NCBI GenBank assembly: GCA_017440935.1
Contig: JAFSAO010000020.1
Location: 77,955 to 141,954 of the forward strand
Origin: Opitutales bacterium
GTDB taxonomy: Bacteria; Verrucomicrobiota; Verrucomicrobiia; Opitutales; UBA953
Direction: 5' to 3'
DNA length: 64,000 bases
Shown piece by piece: positions 26,075 through 35,526 of the stretch (its first letter is position 1; every line of letters begins with the position of its first letter). Under the pieces are notes generated by a model, which saw nothing but the letters and a program-made list of their open reading frames with translations, had not been told where the DNA came from and searched no databases. The position numbers and the translations under genes are program-made.

Positions 26075-27358
26075 CTAACTTTTGATGTCTGAAAGCCGTT
26101 TCGCCTGATTGTGGGCAATCGGTTTCCATTCCACTTTTTTGAAAATCGCCGTGATGGCAATCGGCAAATAAGTGAGCATGAAAACCGGGAACGTAAACGT
26201 GTAGAAAGTTTTCTTAAATCCGCCGCAGTGAATTTTTTTCCATTGCGTCGCCGTCGTGATGGCACCGATAACCCACAGCGTGGCGTAAATTCCCGCGAAC
26301 GTGAAAACGAGGCTCAGCAGAATCTTATTGATTTCCCAACCGAAAATAAGTCCGGCGACCGTTCCGATAGCGCAGTTAATCAGCGTGAGAATGCTCAGAA
26401 CGAGCGCCGGCATAATCGTCATCGTCATGTCGTAGCATGAGGCGAATTTTTCGGAAAAAATATTTTTGAGCAGGTCGTTCCCGTATTTTCCCCAAACCTG
26501 AATGTAGCCTTTTGCCCAGCGCAGACGTTGGCGCCACGATTGGGCGAACGTAACGGGCTGTTCGTCGTAGAGCTCCGCGTTTTTCGCGTAGCCGATTTTT
26601 CGTCCGCGGACGACGTTGTAAACCGTGAACTCGATGTCTTCCGTGAGCAGGAAAAACTTCCATCCGCCGACTTCGCGCATAATCGCCGACGAGAACGTGA
26701 AGCCCGTTCCCGAAACCGCACAACTTGCGTTCATCAGCATACGCGAGTGGTTCAGGTATTCGCTTTCGCGCAAAAACCAAAGCGCGTAGCCGGCAGTAAT
26801 CCAGTTGTCGCCGTAGTTTTTGGAATTGCGGTAGCTGGTAATGACTTCGTAGCCGTCGGAAAAGGTTTTGTTGACTTCTTCGAGGTAGTGCGGGTCGAGC
26901 ACGTTGTCCGCGTCAAAAATCGTGTAGGCGTCGAAATGCGCATCGCCGTAATCGGCGACGATTTTTTCGTAGAGAAAATCCAGCGCGTAGCCTTTGCCGA
27001 CTTGTTCTTTGTTGAAACGTTCGTAAACGACGGCGCCGTTTTCTCGGGCGATTTCCGCCGTTTTATCCGTGCAATTATCCGCAATGACAAACACCGTAAA
27101 GTGTTCCCGCGCGTAGGTTTGCTTGTTCAGGCTTTCCAGCAAAAGCGGCAAAACCGTTTCTTCGTTGCGCGCGGAAATGAGAACGGCAAAGCGGTGCGGC
27201 GTTGTCGGCTTGTGTGCTTTGTCTTTGAGAAAAAACGGAACCGCAATATAAAAAAACTGATACAAATAGCAGACCAAAAACGTTGCGCTGAGCAACATAT
27301 TGATGGTTACGAAGATTTCTCCGGAAGAGAGAAATTCAGACTGAATTTCCTGCGTCAT
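26075..27358 (-). CDS. Processive family 2 glycosyltransferase (membrane)
   Basis: Polymerises or transfers sugars from nucleotide-sugar donors at the inner face of the membrane. The 427 residues contain an N-terminal membrane helix, the GT-A domain with the metal/donor DAD at 149-151 (IFDADNVL), the acceptor-site TED at 239-241, and the QxxRW motif QRLRW at 277-281, and then four C-terminal membrane helices. These three motifs in order are those of cellulose-synthase/hyaluronan-synthase-like enzymes. The polymer is unknown, and no c-di-GMP (PilZ) domain is present. An exopolysaccharide role would fit the PEP-CTERM proteins, whose sorting system often co-occurs with exopolysaccharide clusters, but this gene stands alone. 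Confidence 0.88.
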   Translation of the reverse strand: MTQEIQSEFLSSGEIFVTINMLLSATFLVCYLYQFFYIAVPFFLKDKAHKPTTPHRFAVLISARNEETVLPLLLESLNKQTYAREHFTVFVIADNCTDKTAEIARENGAVVYERFNKEQVGKGYALDFLYEKIVADYGDAHFDAYTIFDADNVLDPHYLEEVNKTFSDGYEVITSYRNSKNYGDNWITAGYALWFLRESEYLNHSRMLMNASCAVSGTGFTFSSAIMREVGGWKFFLLTEDIEFTVYNVVRGRKIGYAKNAELYDEQPVTFAQSWRQRLRWAKGYIQVWGKYGNDLLKNIFSEKFASCYDMTMTIMPALVLSILTLINCAIGTVAGLIFGWEINKILLSLVFTFAGIYATLWVIGAITTATQWKKIHCGGFKKTFYTFTFPVFMLTYLPIAITAIFKKVEWKPIAHNQAKRLSDIKS

Positions 27359-27584
27359 AGTTTGGAATGAAAGAAAAACAGGCGGGAATGCCGTTCCTGC
27401 GTGCGTCGCGATTATCCCCGTTTTCCCCGGGCGATGTCAATTTTACTCTCCGCAAAAAAATGAATGCGCGGTCGCTTTCGCTTCATGCAAGGCAACTTTG
27501 TTTTTCTCGTTTTTTTGGTTTCGCGCGCCGCGCGGGAACGTTAGTATCCGAACACTAATTTTTTGTTCCCGAATTTTTATCCAT

Positions 27585-30500
27585 ATGAATTTTTTTGCAG
27601 TATCCCGAAACACGCTGTCGCTGATGACCCTTTTCGCGGCGGGAACGCTGTCGGTTTCGACTCTTTTTGCGGCGGAAACAAACGCGCGCGAGCAAATCTC
27701 CGTTGATTCCGAAGCCGCATTGCGCGCAGCACTTTCGGAAACCTATCAGCCCGACGGAACAACCGAGGAGAGCGACCGCAAATTCCACGATAACGCGGAC
27801 GTTACGCTCGCGGGAAATATCACCGTTACAACAACGCGCACCGAGGAAATCAAAGACGCCGACGGCAATGTTACGGGAACGACGATTTTCGCCGGCAACG
27901 TTATCAACGTTCTTGCCGAAAACGTAAAAATTTTCGGCGGCGGCTTTACAATCGCTTCAAGAGAAATTGCGACCGATATCAACGGTTCGGGCGACATTTT
28001 CTTCCTCAACGGAGTTAAATTATCCGTCGAAAACATTACGTTTACGGGAACGACCGACACCGCGAAAAAAACCGGACGCGTTTTCACCACGGGAAATTCT
28101 CTGCAAACGAAAATCAATATCGGCGCGGGAACGGTTTTTGAAAATCGTCGCCTTGTCGCCGACGAAAAAACGAACTACCGCGCCCAAGGCGGCGCAATCG
28201 TTTCGGCGTGTATTTCCGACGAAATTGCGCTCGCGAGCTCCGCCTCCGGCGACATCGTTTTCAAGGGAAATTTCGCCCACGGGAAAGTGCTTTCTTCGAC
28301 CGATTCGAGCGGCGAAACCGTAACGGAAACCCTCAACGCCGCAGGCGGCGCGGTTTTCGCTTCCGGGCTTCTTTCCGTTTCCGGCACGGGAACGACACTT
28401 TTTGAAAGCAACTCTGCGGTTTCCGACGCGGGAACGGCGTTCGGCGGCGCGGTTTTCATCGTTAACGCAACGCTGAACGGAGACGGCACGTTGAATTCCG
28501 GCTTCGTTTATCCCGATAATGTCATCGACCAAACGGGAACGAAAAAATTCGGTTTGCAGGTTGCAGAAACGACGCTGACTTTTTCCGAAAATTCCGCGCA
28601 GGGCGCAAATGCGCAGGGCGGCGCGCTCGCCGTTTCCGGCGGTTATTTTGACGCGGCGGGAGCAGCAATCTCGTTCTCCCAAAATTCTGCGAAAAATACT
28701 GTTGCCGGCGGAAAGGTTTTCGGCGGCGCAGTCCAAGTCGGCGAGGACGCGCGAGCAACTTTTAACGCGGGAACGACGCTTGCGTTCTCCCAAAATTCCG
28801 CTGTCGCCGGAGCCGAACAAACCACCGCAGGCGGCGGCGCACTCGCCGTTTCGGACTCGACGCTTTCGGCCGCGGGAACAACGACGTTTTCCGGAAACAG
28901 CGTAACTTCCGCGTTCGGCGGTTCCGCGCTTTTCGGCGGCGCGCTCTATGTTTCGGGAACGCTCGAAGACGTAAAAAATCCCGACGGCACGACAACCAAA
29001 GAACACACGACCAACGTTGCGCTTGCGGGAACACTGAATTTCTCCCAAAACGCAGTTTCCGCGACTGCGCTTTCTTCCGAAAAAGACACGGGAACGGCCG
29101 AAAATCCCAAGACTGAAATTATCGAATCTTCGGCACAAGGCGGAGCAATTGCGCTTTTCGGTGGGAAAGTCATTTCCGGCGAAAATTTGACCTCAATCGC
29201 GTTTTCCGAAAATTCCGTTTCCGGAAAAACTTTTGCCCAAGGCGGCGCGCTCGCCTCGCTTTCCGATAAAACGGAATTGGCGTTAGCCGCTTCTTCGGAG
29301 ATTAAATTCGAGCAAAATTCCGCAAATATTCTCGCGCTCGGCTCCGGCGAGGCGCAAACCGCCGGAATCGTTCCCGTCGCGCAGGGCGGCGCAATTTACG
29401 TTTCTGCGGGAACGCTGAATTTGGGAGTAGCCGTGACGCTTTCCGGGAATTTCGCCGATGCTTCCGCGCAAGATGATGCGCTTGCCCAAGGCGGCGCGAT
29501 TTTCCAGAGCGCCGGCAAACTGACGCTCGGCGCGGCGAATTTTTCCGGAAACAAGGTGTTTGCGCGCATTGCCCAAGGCGGCGCAATTTACGCGGCGGGC
29601 GGTGAACAAAATTTTGCGAAAACGACATTCGCGCAAAATCAGGTGCTTGCGGGAACGAATACTTCCGCTCCGGGAACGACTTTCGCTCGCGGCGGCGCAA
29701 TTTTCGTCGAAAGTTCCGCTACGCTGAATTTTTCCGGAACGGCCGAATTTTCCTTAAATTCCGTTCGCGCGGAATCCGCTTCCGGAAATGATGTTGCTGG
29801 AATGCGCTCCGGCGCGGCGGGCGGCGCAATTTATTCTGCGGGAACGCTGAGTTTCGGCGAAGTTTCTTTCGTCAACGGTTCGGCGGTCGTTTCCGGCGAT
29901 ACGAGCGGCGCGGCATTCGGCGGTGCGGTTTACGTCGCGGGCGGAAAGTTTTCGGCAAATACGTTTACGGCGCGCGAAGTTTCCGCCGCCGCGCTCGGCG
30001 ATGCTCAGGGCGGCGCGGTTTATGCGGACGCCGCAGGATTGTTCGACGTTTCCGGTGATTTTACGGTGAGCGGAAGTTCCGCTCGCGGGATTTCCGGCGC
30101 GACTCCGAAAAATGCATCCGGCGGTGCGATTTACGCGGCGGGAACGCTTCGCGTCGGCGGAGATTTTTCGGCGACGGGAAGTTCGGTCTCGGGCGAAAAA
30201 GCATCGGGCGGCGCAATCGCCGTCGCTTCCGGAAATGTTGTCATTTCCGGCACGGGAACGCATGAAATTTCGTTAAATAAAGTAACATCCGCTGCGGGAG
30301 ACGCGCGCGGCGGCGCGATTTCCGTTGACGGCGGAACATTCCGCCAAACGGCGGGAACGCTGACGCTTTCCGGCAATACGGCGACCGCGACGGGCGGAAA
30401 TGCGTTCGGCGGTGCGCTTTATATGCGCGGCGGAGACGTGACGCTCTCGAACGCGACTCTCTCCGGCAATTCCGCAACGGGCGGAAATGCCCACGGCGGC

Positions 30501-33500
30501 GCAATTTACATCGATTCGGGCCTCGCGGGAACGCTTAAACTCGCGGGCAACACGACACTTTCCGGCAATACGGCGGGCGGCGCAGACGACGGAATTTATG
30601 TCGGTGCGGGAACGGGCGCAGTCGGGATTATTTTTGAAACGGCGGCAAAAATTACGGAAAACGAAGACGGAAGCGTTACGCGTTCGGACATCGAAACGGC
30701 GACGATTTCCGACAAAATCACGGCGGACGGCGCAACGCTTTCGCTCACGAAATCGGGTGCGGGAGATTTGACGCTCGGCGAAATTTCCGCGCTCAACGCT
30801 GCGAAAATTTCGATGAATTTTAACGGCGGCGTTTCGACGCTTGGCGGAGAAGTTGCTTCGCTCGAAAAACTTTTCGTCGCAAGCGGAGCGGAAGTTGTGT
30901 TGCAAAAAACGCTCGGCGGCTACGAGTCGGCGGAAATCGCGGGAACGGTCAATGCGACAAGCGGCGCGCGCTGGACGTTTACAAACGGGTCCGAAACCAA
31001 ACTTTCCGGCGCGCTTGCGCTTGACGGCGCGTCGGCTCAAATTTCCGGCACGGCCGCAATTTCCGGCGCGGGAACATTTTCCGTGAAAAACGCGACGAAT
31101 TTTGAATTTGCCGACGCAAACGCGAGCCTTTCCGTTCAAACGCTTTCCGTCGGTGCGGGAACGCTTACGCTCGACGGTGCGGGAACGCTCAACGTTACGG
31201 AAAAACTGATTTTCACGGAAACAGGTGCGGAGATTGCGCTCAACGGTGCGACACTCGGAATTGTCGAAGTCGCACGCACGGCGAAAAACGACGGTTTTTC
31301 CGCAGAAATTTCCGGCACGGGAACGCTCGTGCTCTACACGGAGGCAAATGCGGAAAATCCGCCGAAAAACTTTGAGTTTTCCGATTTTTCGGAAAAAGTG
31401 AAAAATGACGCGACGGGCGAGGAAACGACGACGGTTTACAAAGGCGCGTTTGAAATCGGAAGCGGAATTTCCGTCAAAGCGGGCGTTTCCGTCGGCAACG
31501 GCGTTTCCGTAAAACTTTCTCAAAGCTCGTTGGTCGACGGCTCGAAAAATGTTTTGCTCAACGGCGGAACTTTGCTTACGGACGCGGGCGCGACCTTGGA
31601 ATTGGAATCGCTCACGATTTCCGGAGACGCGGTTTCGACGCTCGGCGCCGCCGGGCAAAACCAGATTTTTAAGACGGTTGAATCCGACACGGGCAAAACC
31701 GATGCGAACGGGAATCCGATTTCGGAAACGAAAACACTTTCCCTCACGGGCAAACTCAATATTACGGGAACGACGAAATTTGTCGGCTCGGTTGTGCTCG
31801 GAAACTCGGGTGAGCTTTCCGGCGCGGGAACGGTTCAGGGAAATGTTTCCGGAAGGGGGACGGTTTCGCTGTCGAATATTGACGGCAATCTGAATGTGGC
31901 AAACGGGAACACGATGAACGTTTCCGATGCGGTTTCCGTTTCGGGAAATGTCGAAGTTTATTCCGACCGCACGGCGGGAACGACGGTGAATGCACAGCTA
32001 CACCTTGCGCAAGGCGCTTCGCTCAATGCGGCGAATTTTAACAACTTCGGTGTGGTTTCCGCAGAATCGGCAACGCTTTCCGGAAATTTGGTCAACGCGG
32101 GAACGCTTTCCGTTGCGAAGGATTCCACGCTGACTTTTGCCGCAGGATCGAAATTCTCCAACGGCTATTCCGACGCGACGGAAACGCTTGCGGGGACGCT
32201 CGATCTTACCGCCGCAAACAGCGCGATTGATTTTTCCCAAATCGCCGACGAGAACAATATCGTTCTCAACAACGGTGTCGTTCGCATTAATTCCGTGAAT
32301 CTGCAAAAAGGCGAAGCGCTTCCGATTCTCGGGATTGACGATGAAACGATTTTTGACGGTCTCAAAATCGAAGATGTCAATCGCTACTCGCTTGAAAACC
32401 GTTTCGTGTGGGACGCTACGGCGGGTGAGCTGATTTTCCTCGGGCTTAACGGAGAACGTTTTCGCGGCACGCTCTACGGCGATTTGCAGCGGGAGTCTAT
32501 CAACGCAACTTATGATTTTATGCGTGCTGCACAGTTTCGTAGCGGCACGCGAATCCTCACGCCGGAACTCTACGGCGCTTACAAGTTGCAGTCGCCGTAT
32601 ATGCGCGGCTACATCGAAAAAGTGCGCCAGCGCGGCGGAGAAGTTTCCGCGCAGCTAGAGGCGAAGCGCAAACGCGAGTTGGAAATGGCGGAAAAACTCA
32701 ATTCGCGCCTGGTCAATTTCTGGGCACAGGCGGATTTTTCCGACGGGAATCAGCGTTCCCGCAAAGGGTTTGACGGCTACGATTCAACGCGCATGAACGT
32801 CTTGGTCGGCGCGTCCATGCCGCTGAAAAATTGGGAGCTCGGAATCGCACTCTCCGGCGGTGACGAAAATTACGAAATGAATTCCGCGGGAACGCGTCAC
32901 GAAGTGGACACGACGGCGACCGGTCTCACCGGATACGCGCAATACAAAAACGATTGGTTCGATTGCTCGTTCGGCGTGGCGGGAATGATGACTTCTTCCG
33001 ATACCGATCGCGGCGAATATTCAGGCGATTTTAACGGTTGGCGCGCGGGCGCGATGACGGAACTCGGCGCAACTTTGCGTGCGCAGAGCTGGTTCGCCTT
33101 GCGCACGTTTGTCGGGCTTTCGGCGGCGTATTCGCATGTCGGTTCGTTCAGCGAAAGCGGAGGTGAGGGCGCACTTTCCGTCGATTCCGACGGTGCGGCG
33201 AGCGTGCGTGCAACCGTCGGGACTTCGGCGGCATTCCTGCTTACCGATACGCTGCAGCTGAAAGTTCACGCGGCGTGGCTGACCGATTTCGGGAACGATA
33301 CCTGTTCGCTTGATGCATATATGCCGTCGACGCACACGGATTACGTGATTGATTCCCGCGAAAACGAATCTTCTTTGCTCGAAGCGGGAGCTACATTGAA
33401 TTGGGCGTTCAGCGAAAGCATGGAAGTTTTCCTCGGCTACACGGGAACGATCGGCGCGGGCGAACGCGTCAACGCGGCATCTCTCGGGTTAAATTACTTT

Positions 33501-33506
33501 TTCTAA
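27585..33506 (+). CDS. Giant autotransporter with chlamydial Pmp-like passenger
   Basis: A 1973-residue surface protein. A signal peptide (about residues 1-31) is followed by a passenger to about residue 1650 with roughly 21 copies of GGA[ILVF] (for example AQGGAIYAAG, FGGALYVSG) and many FxxN turns (FSENSA, FSQNSA, FSGNSV). This pair of motifs is the signature of polymorphic membrane proteins (Pmp) of Chlamydia. The C-terminal beta-barrel (about 1690-1973) begins near the RYSLENRF segment, runs through LNFWAQADF and the FSESMEVFL region, and ends in Phe (GLNYFF), as outer-membrane barrels do. The start at 27585 is chosen for the signal peptide; the frame is open further upstream. The gene holds about 32 copies of the genome motif, nearly all in one orientation. 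Confidence 0.9.
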   Translation: MNFFAVSRNTLSLMTLFAAGTLSVSTLFAAETNAREQISVDSEAALRAALSETYQPDGTTEESDRKFHDNADVTLAGNITVTTTRTEEIKDADGNVTGTTIFAGNVINVLAENVKIFGGGFTIASREIATDINGSGDIFFLNGVKLSVENITFTGTTDTAKKTGRVFTTGNSLQTKINIGAGTVFENRRLVADEKTNYRAQGGAIVSACISDEIALASSASGDIVFKGNFAHGKVLSSTDSSGETVTETLNAAGGAVFASGLLSVSGTGTTLFESNSAVSDAGTAFGGAVFIVNATLNGDGTLNSGFVYPDNVIDQTGTKKFGLQVAETTLTFSENSAQGANAQGGALAVSGGYFDAAGAAISFSQNSAKNTVAGGKVFGGAVQVGEDARATFNAGTTLAFSQNSAVAGAEQTTAGGGALAVSDSTLSAAGTTTFSGNSVTSAFGGSALFGGALYVSGTLEDVKNPDGTTTKEHTTNVALAGTLNFSQNAVSATALSSEKDTGTAENPKTEIIESSAQGGAIALFGGKVISGENLTSIAFSENSVSGKTFAQGGALASLSDKTELALAASSEIKFEQNSANILALGSGEAQTAGIVPVAQGGAIYVSAGTLNLGVAVTLSGNFADASAQDDALAQGGAIFQSAGKLTLGAANFSGNKVFARIAQGGAIYAAGGEQNFAKTTFAQNQVLAGTNTSAPGTTFARGGAIFVESSATLNFSGTAEFSLNSVRAESASGNDVAGMRSGAAGGAIYSAGTLSFGEVSFVNGSAVVSGDTSGAAFGGAVYVAGGKFSANTFTAREVSAAALGDAQGGAVYADAAGLFDVSGDFTVSGSSARGISGATPKNASGGAIYAAGTLRVGGDFSATGSSVSGEKASGGAIAVASGNVVISGTGTHEISLNKVTSAAGDARGGAISVDGGTFRQTAGTLTLSGNTATATGGNAFGGALYMRGGDVTLSNATLSGNSATGGNAHGGAIYIDSGLAGTLKLAGNTTLSGNTAGGADDGIYVGAGTGAVGIIFETAAKITENEDGSVTRSDIETATISDKITADGATLSLTKSGAGDLTLGEISALNAAKISMNFNGGVSTLGGEVASLEKLFVASGAEVVLQKTLGGYESAEIAGTVNATSGARWTFTNGSETKLSGALALDGASAQISGTAAISGAGTFSVKNATNFEFADANASLSVQTLSVGAGTLTLDGAGTLNVTEKLIFTETGAEIALNGATLGIVEVARTAKNDGFSAEISGTGTLVLYTEANAENPPKNFEFSDFSEKVKNDATGEETTTVYKGAFEIGSGISVKAGVSVGNGVSVKLSQSSLVDGSKNVLLNGGTLLTDAGATLELESLTISGDAVSTLGAAGQNQIFKTVESDTGKTDANGNPISETKTLSLTGKLNITGTTKFVGSVVLGNSGELSGAGTVQGNVSGRGTVSLSNIDGNLNVANGNTMNVSDAVSVSGNVEVYSDRTAGTTVNAQLHLAQGASLNAANFNNFGVVSAESATLSGNLVNAGTLSVAKDSTLTFAAGSKFSNGYSDATETLAGTLDLTAANSAIDFSQIADENNIVLNNGVVRINSVNLQKGEALPILGIDDETIFDGLKIEDVNRYSLENRFVWDATAGELIFLGLNGERFRGTLYGDLQRESINATYDFMRAAQFRSGTRILTPELYGAYKLQSPYMRGYIEKVRQRGGEVSAQLEAKRKRELEMAEKLNSRLVNFWAQADFSDGNQRSRKGFDGYDSTRMNVLVGASMPLKNWELGIALSGGDENYEMNSAGTRHEVDTTATGLTGYAQYKNDWFDCSFGVAGMMTSSDTDRGEYSGDFNGWRAGAMTELGATLRAQSWFALRTFVGLSAAYSHVGSFSESGGEGALSVDSDGAASVRATVGTSAAFLLTDTLQLKVHAAWLTDFGNDTCSLDAYMPSTHTDYVIDSRENESSLLEAGATLNWAFSESMEVFLGYTGTIGAGERVNAASLGLNYFF

Positions 33507-33598
33507 TCGAAAAATTGCGCGGGAAACGGTAAAAAATCGCCTCGCGCAATTTCTTTTTCCTCGCGATTTTTAATTTCCTCCAAAAATTTAACCTCAAT

Positions 33599-34618
33599 AT
33601 GAACGAGCTAAAAAAAGTTGTTTTTTTCGGATCGGATGCGATCGCGCTTCCGGTTTTGGAAACGTTGATTAGCGCGCCGTTGCGTGCGCTCGTCCGCATT
33701 GAGGCGATTTACACGCAACCGGACCGACCGTCCGGGCGCGGTCAGAAAATCCAGCCGAACGCGATTGCGCAATGGGCGCGCGATTTTAACATCCCGCTTT
33801 ATCAGCCGGAAAAACTCGGTGCGGAAGACGTGGAGCGACTCAAAGAAATCGGGTGCGATATCGGGCTGGTCATGGCTTACGGGCATATTTTGAAGCAGGA
33901 TATGCTCGATGCGCCGAAACTCGGTTTTTTCAATTACCATGCGTCGCTTCTGCCGCATTTTCGCGGTCCCGCACCGATCGAAGCCGCCATCGCGAGCGGC
34001 GACACGGGAACGGGAGTAACGCTTCAGCGCATCGTTCCCGCGCTCGATCAGGGAGATGTTATCGGGAGCGCGGTTATTCCGCTCGACAACGATTCCACGC
34101 GCGCCTCTCTGCGCGAGCGCATTTCCGAGGCGTGCACGTTTATCACAATCGACACGCTTCCGCGCATCATTCGCGGGGACGCCGAGCGTATCGTTCAGCC
34201 GGAAAAACACGCCTCCTACACGCGTAAAATTTCGCGTGCGGATTCCGCAATCGATTTTTCCGCTCCGGCGAAAATGATTGCCGCGCGCACGCGAGCGCTT
34301 TCGCCGTGGCCGGGTTGCACGTTCCCGTTCAACGGAATGGAAATTAAGCTCGGACACGTGGAAGCCGTGCGGATTCCGGAGCTTCCGGAGAGCGCACCGG
34401 GAACGGTAATGGCTTGGAAAAAGGGCGAATTGCTTATCGCCACGGGAAAAGATTTTCTGCAAATTCACTCTCTGCAACGTCCGGGCGGGCGCATGCTCCC
34501 GGCTCGGGATTTTCTCATCGGAATGAAAATTCCCACGGGAACGGTTTTGGAAAGCCGGGAAATGTTTCCGTTGGCGAAGAAAACACCGTGGAAAAAATCC
34601 GAGCTTCCGACGAAATAA
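33599..34618 (+). CDS. fmt: Methionyl-tRNA formyltransferase
   Basis: Formylates initiator Met-tRNA using 10-formyltetrahydrofolate. The 339 residues carry the N-terminal Rossmann start VVFFGSDAIALPVLETL, the folate/catalytic segment FNYHASLLPHFRGPAPI with Asn-112, His-114 and the SLLP motif, and Asp-149 in ALDQGD. These three residues correspond to E. coli Asn106, His108 and Asp144. The C-terminal OB-fold follows. Its last 30 bases could overlap the alternative start of the next gene. It lacks def in the immediate neighbourhood, which is common but not universal. Confidence 0.95.
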   Translation: MNELKKVVFFGSDAIALPVLETLISAPLRALVRIEAIYTQPDRPSGRGQKIQPNAIAQWARDFNIPLYQPEKLGAEDVERLKEIGCDIGLVMAYGHILKQDMLDAPKLGFFNYHASLLPHFRGPAPIEAAIASGDTGTGVTLQRIVPALDQGDVIGSAVIPLDNDSTRASLRERISEACTFITIDTLPRIIRGDAERIVQPEKHASYTRKISRADSAIDFSAPAKMIAARTRALSPWPGCTFPFNGMEIKLGHVEAVRIPELPESAPGTVMAWKKGELLIATGKDFLQIHSLQRPGGRMLPARDFLIGMKIPTGTVLESREMFPLAKKTPWKKSELPTK

Positions 34619-34656
34619 GTCCGGAGTTCGCTTCATCTTTTCCGGAGTCTCGTATC

Positions 34657-35355
34657 GTGGGTAAGCCGCCTCCGAAAAAATATTTACCGCGCGGAATCAA
34701 AATTTTGTTTGAGGATGCGGATTTGCTCGTCATCGAAAAACCTGCGGGAATGTTGAGCGTTCCCGCGCGCTACGAGCCGGACAAAAATGCTCTTTCTCTA
34801 ATGACGCATTTCGTGCGCAAAGGAAATCCGAAATCGAAAAAAGAACTCTTTGCCGTAAATCGCCTCGATCGCGAAACTTCCGGGATTTTGGTTTTCGCAA
34901 AATCGTTTACGTTTCGCGAAAAACTTCACGAGGCGTGGGATAAAGTCGAAAAGATTTATCTCGCCGTTGCAGACGGCGCGGTCGAACCCGATTCGGGCGT
35001 AATCGAATCATGGCTTGTCGAAGATGAAAACTATCGCGTCCGCAGCGTTCCCGCGCCGGAAGCGGAGGCACAGACAGGCAGGGCGCGCTTTGCCGCCACG
35101 CGCTACGAAGTTTTGCGCCGGACTCCCCGTTACACGGTGCTCAATGCGTATTTGCTCACGGGGCGGAAAAACCAGATTCGCGTGCATTTTTCGGAAAAAG
35201 GGTATCCCTTGCTCGGCGATAAAATGTATGGTCGCGGGAACGCTCCGCGCCTTGCGCTTCATGCACAAAAATTCTGTTTCACGCACCCGCGCACACGGGA
35301 ACGCATCGAAATCGAGTCTTTGCCGCCGGAATTTTTCCGTAAATTTCTCGGATGA
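34657..35355 (+). CDS. RluA-family pseudouridine synthase
   Basis: Isomerises uridine to pseudouridine in rRNA or tRNA. The catalytic segment VNRLDRETSGILVFAK contains the RLDxxTSG aspartate motif of the RluA family. The N-terminal part has LLVIEKPAGMLSVPARYE, and the end has GRKNQIRVHF and the LLGDKMYG motif. I chose the GTG at 34657, which has GGAG nine bases upstream and lies 38 bases after the fmt stop, giving 232 residues. A GTG at 34588 would overlap fmt by 31 bases and is possible. There is no S4 domain. The exact target base cannot be assigned. Confidence 0.87.
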   Translation: MGKPPPKKYLPRGIKILFEDADLLVIEKPAGMLSVPARYEPDKNALSLMTHFVRKGNPKSKKELFAVNRLDRETSGILVFAKSFTFREKLHEAWDKVEKIYLAVADGAVEPDSGVIESWLVEDENYRVRSVPAPEAEAQTGRARFAATRYEVLRRTPRYTVLNAYLLTGRKNQIRVHFSEKGYPLLGDKMYGRGNAPRLALHAQKFCFTHPRTRERIEIESLPPEFFRKFLG

Positions 35356-35526
35356 AAGAGGCTTCTTTTTCCGAAAAGATGAGACATTTTGTTTGCCTGA
35401 TTCGATTTTGGAACGGAACTTGCAAAAACAAGTGAGGCAGGTCTGTTCTCTGTCCCTTTTTAGCCTTGCGAATACAGGCCAGAAAGAAGATTCTTACCAC
35501 TCATTTTTTACATAAAAACGTCAGTC

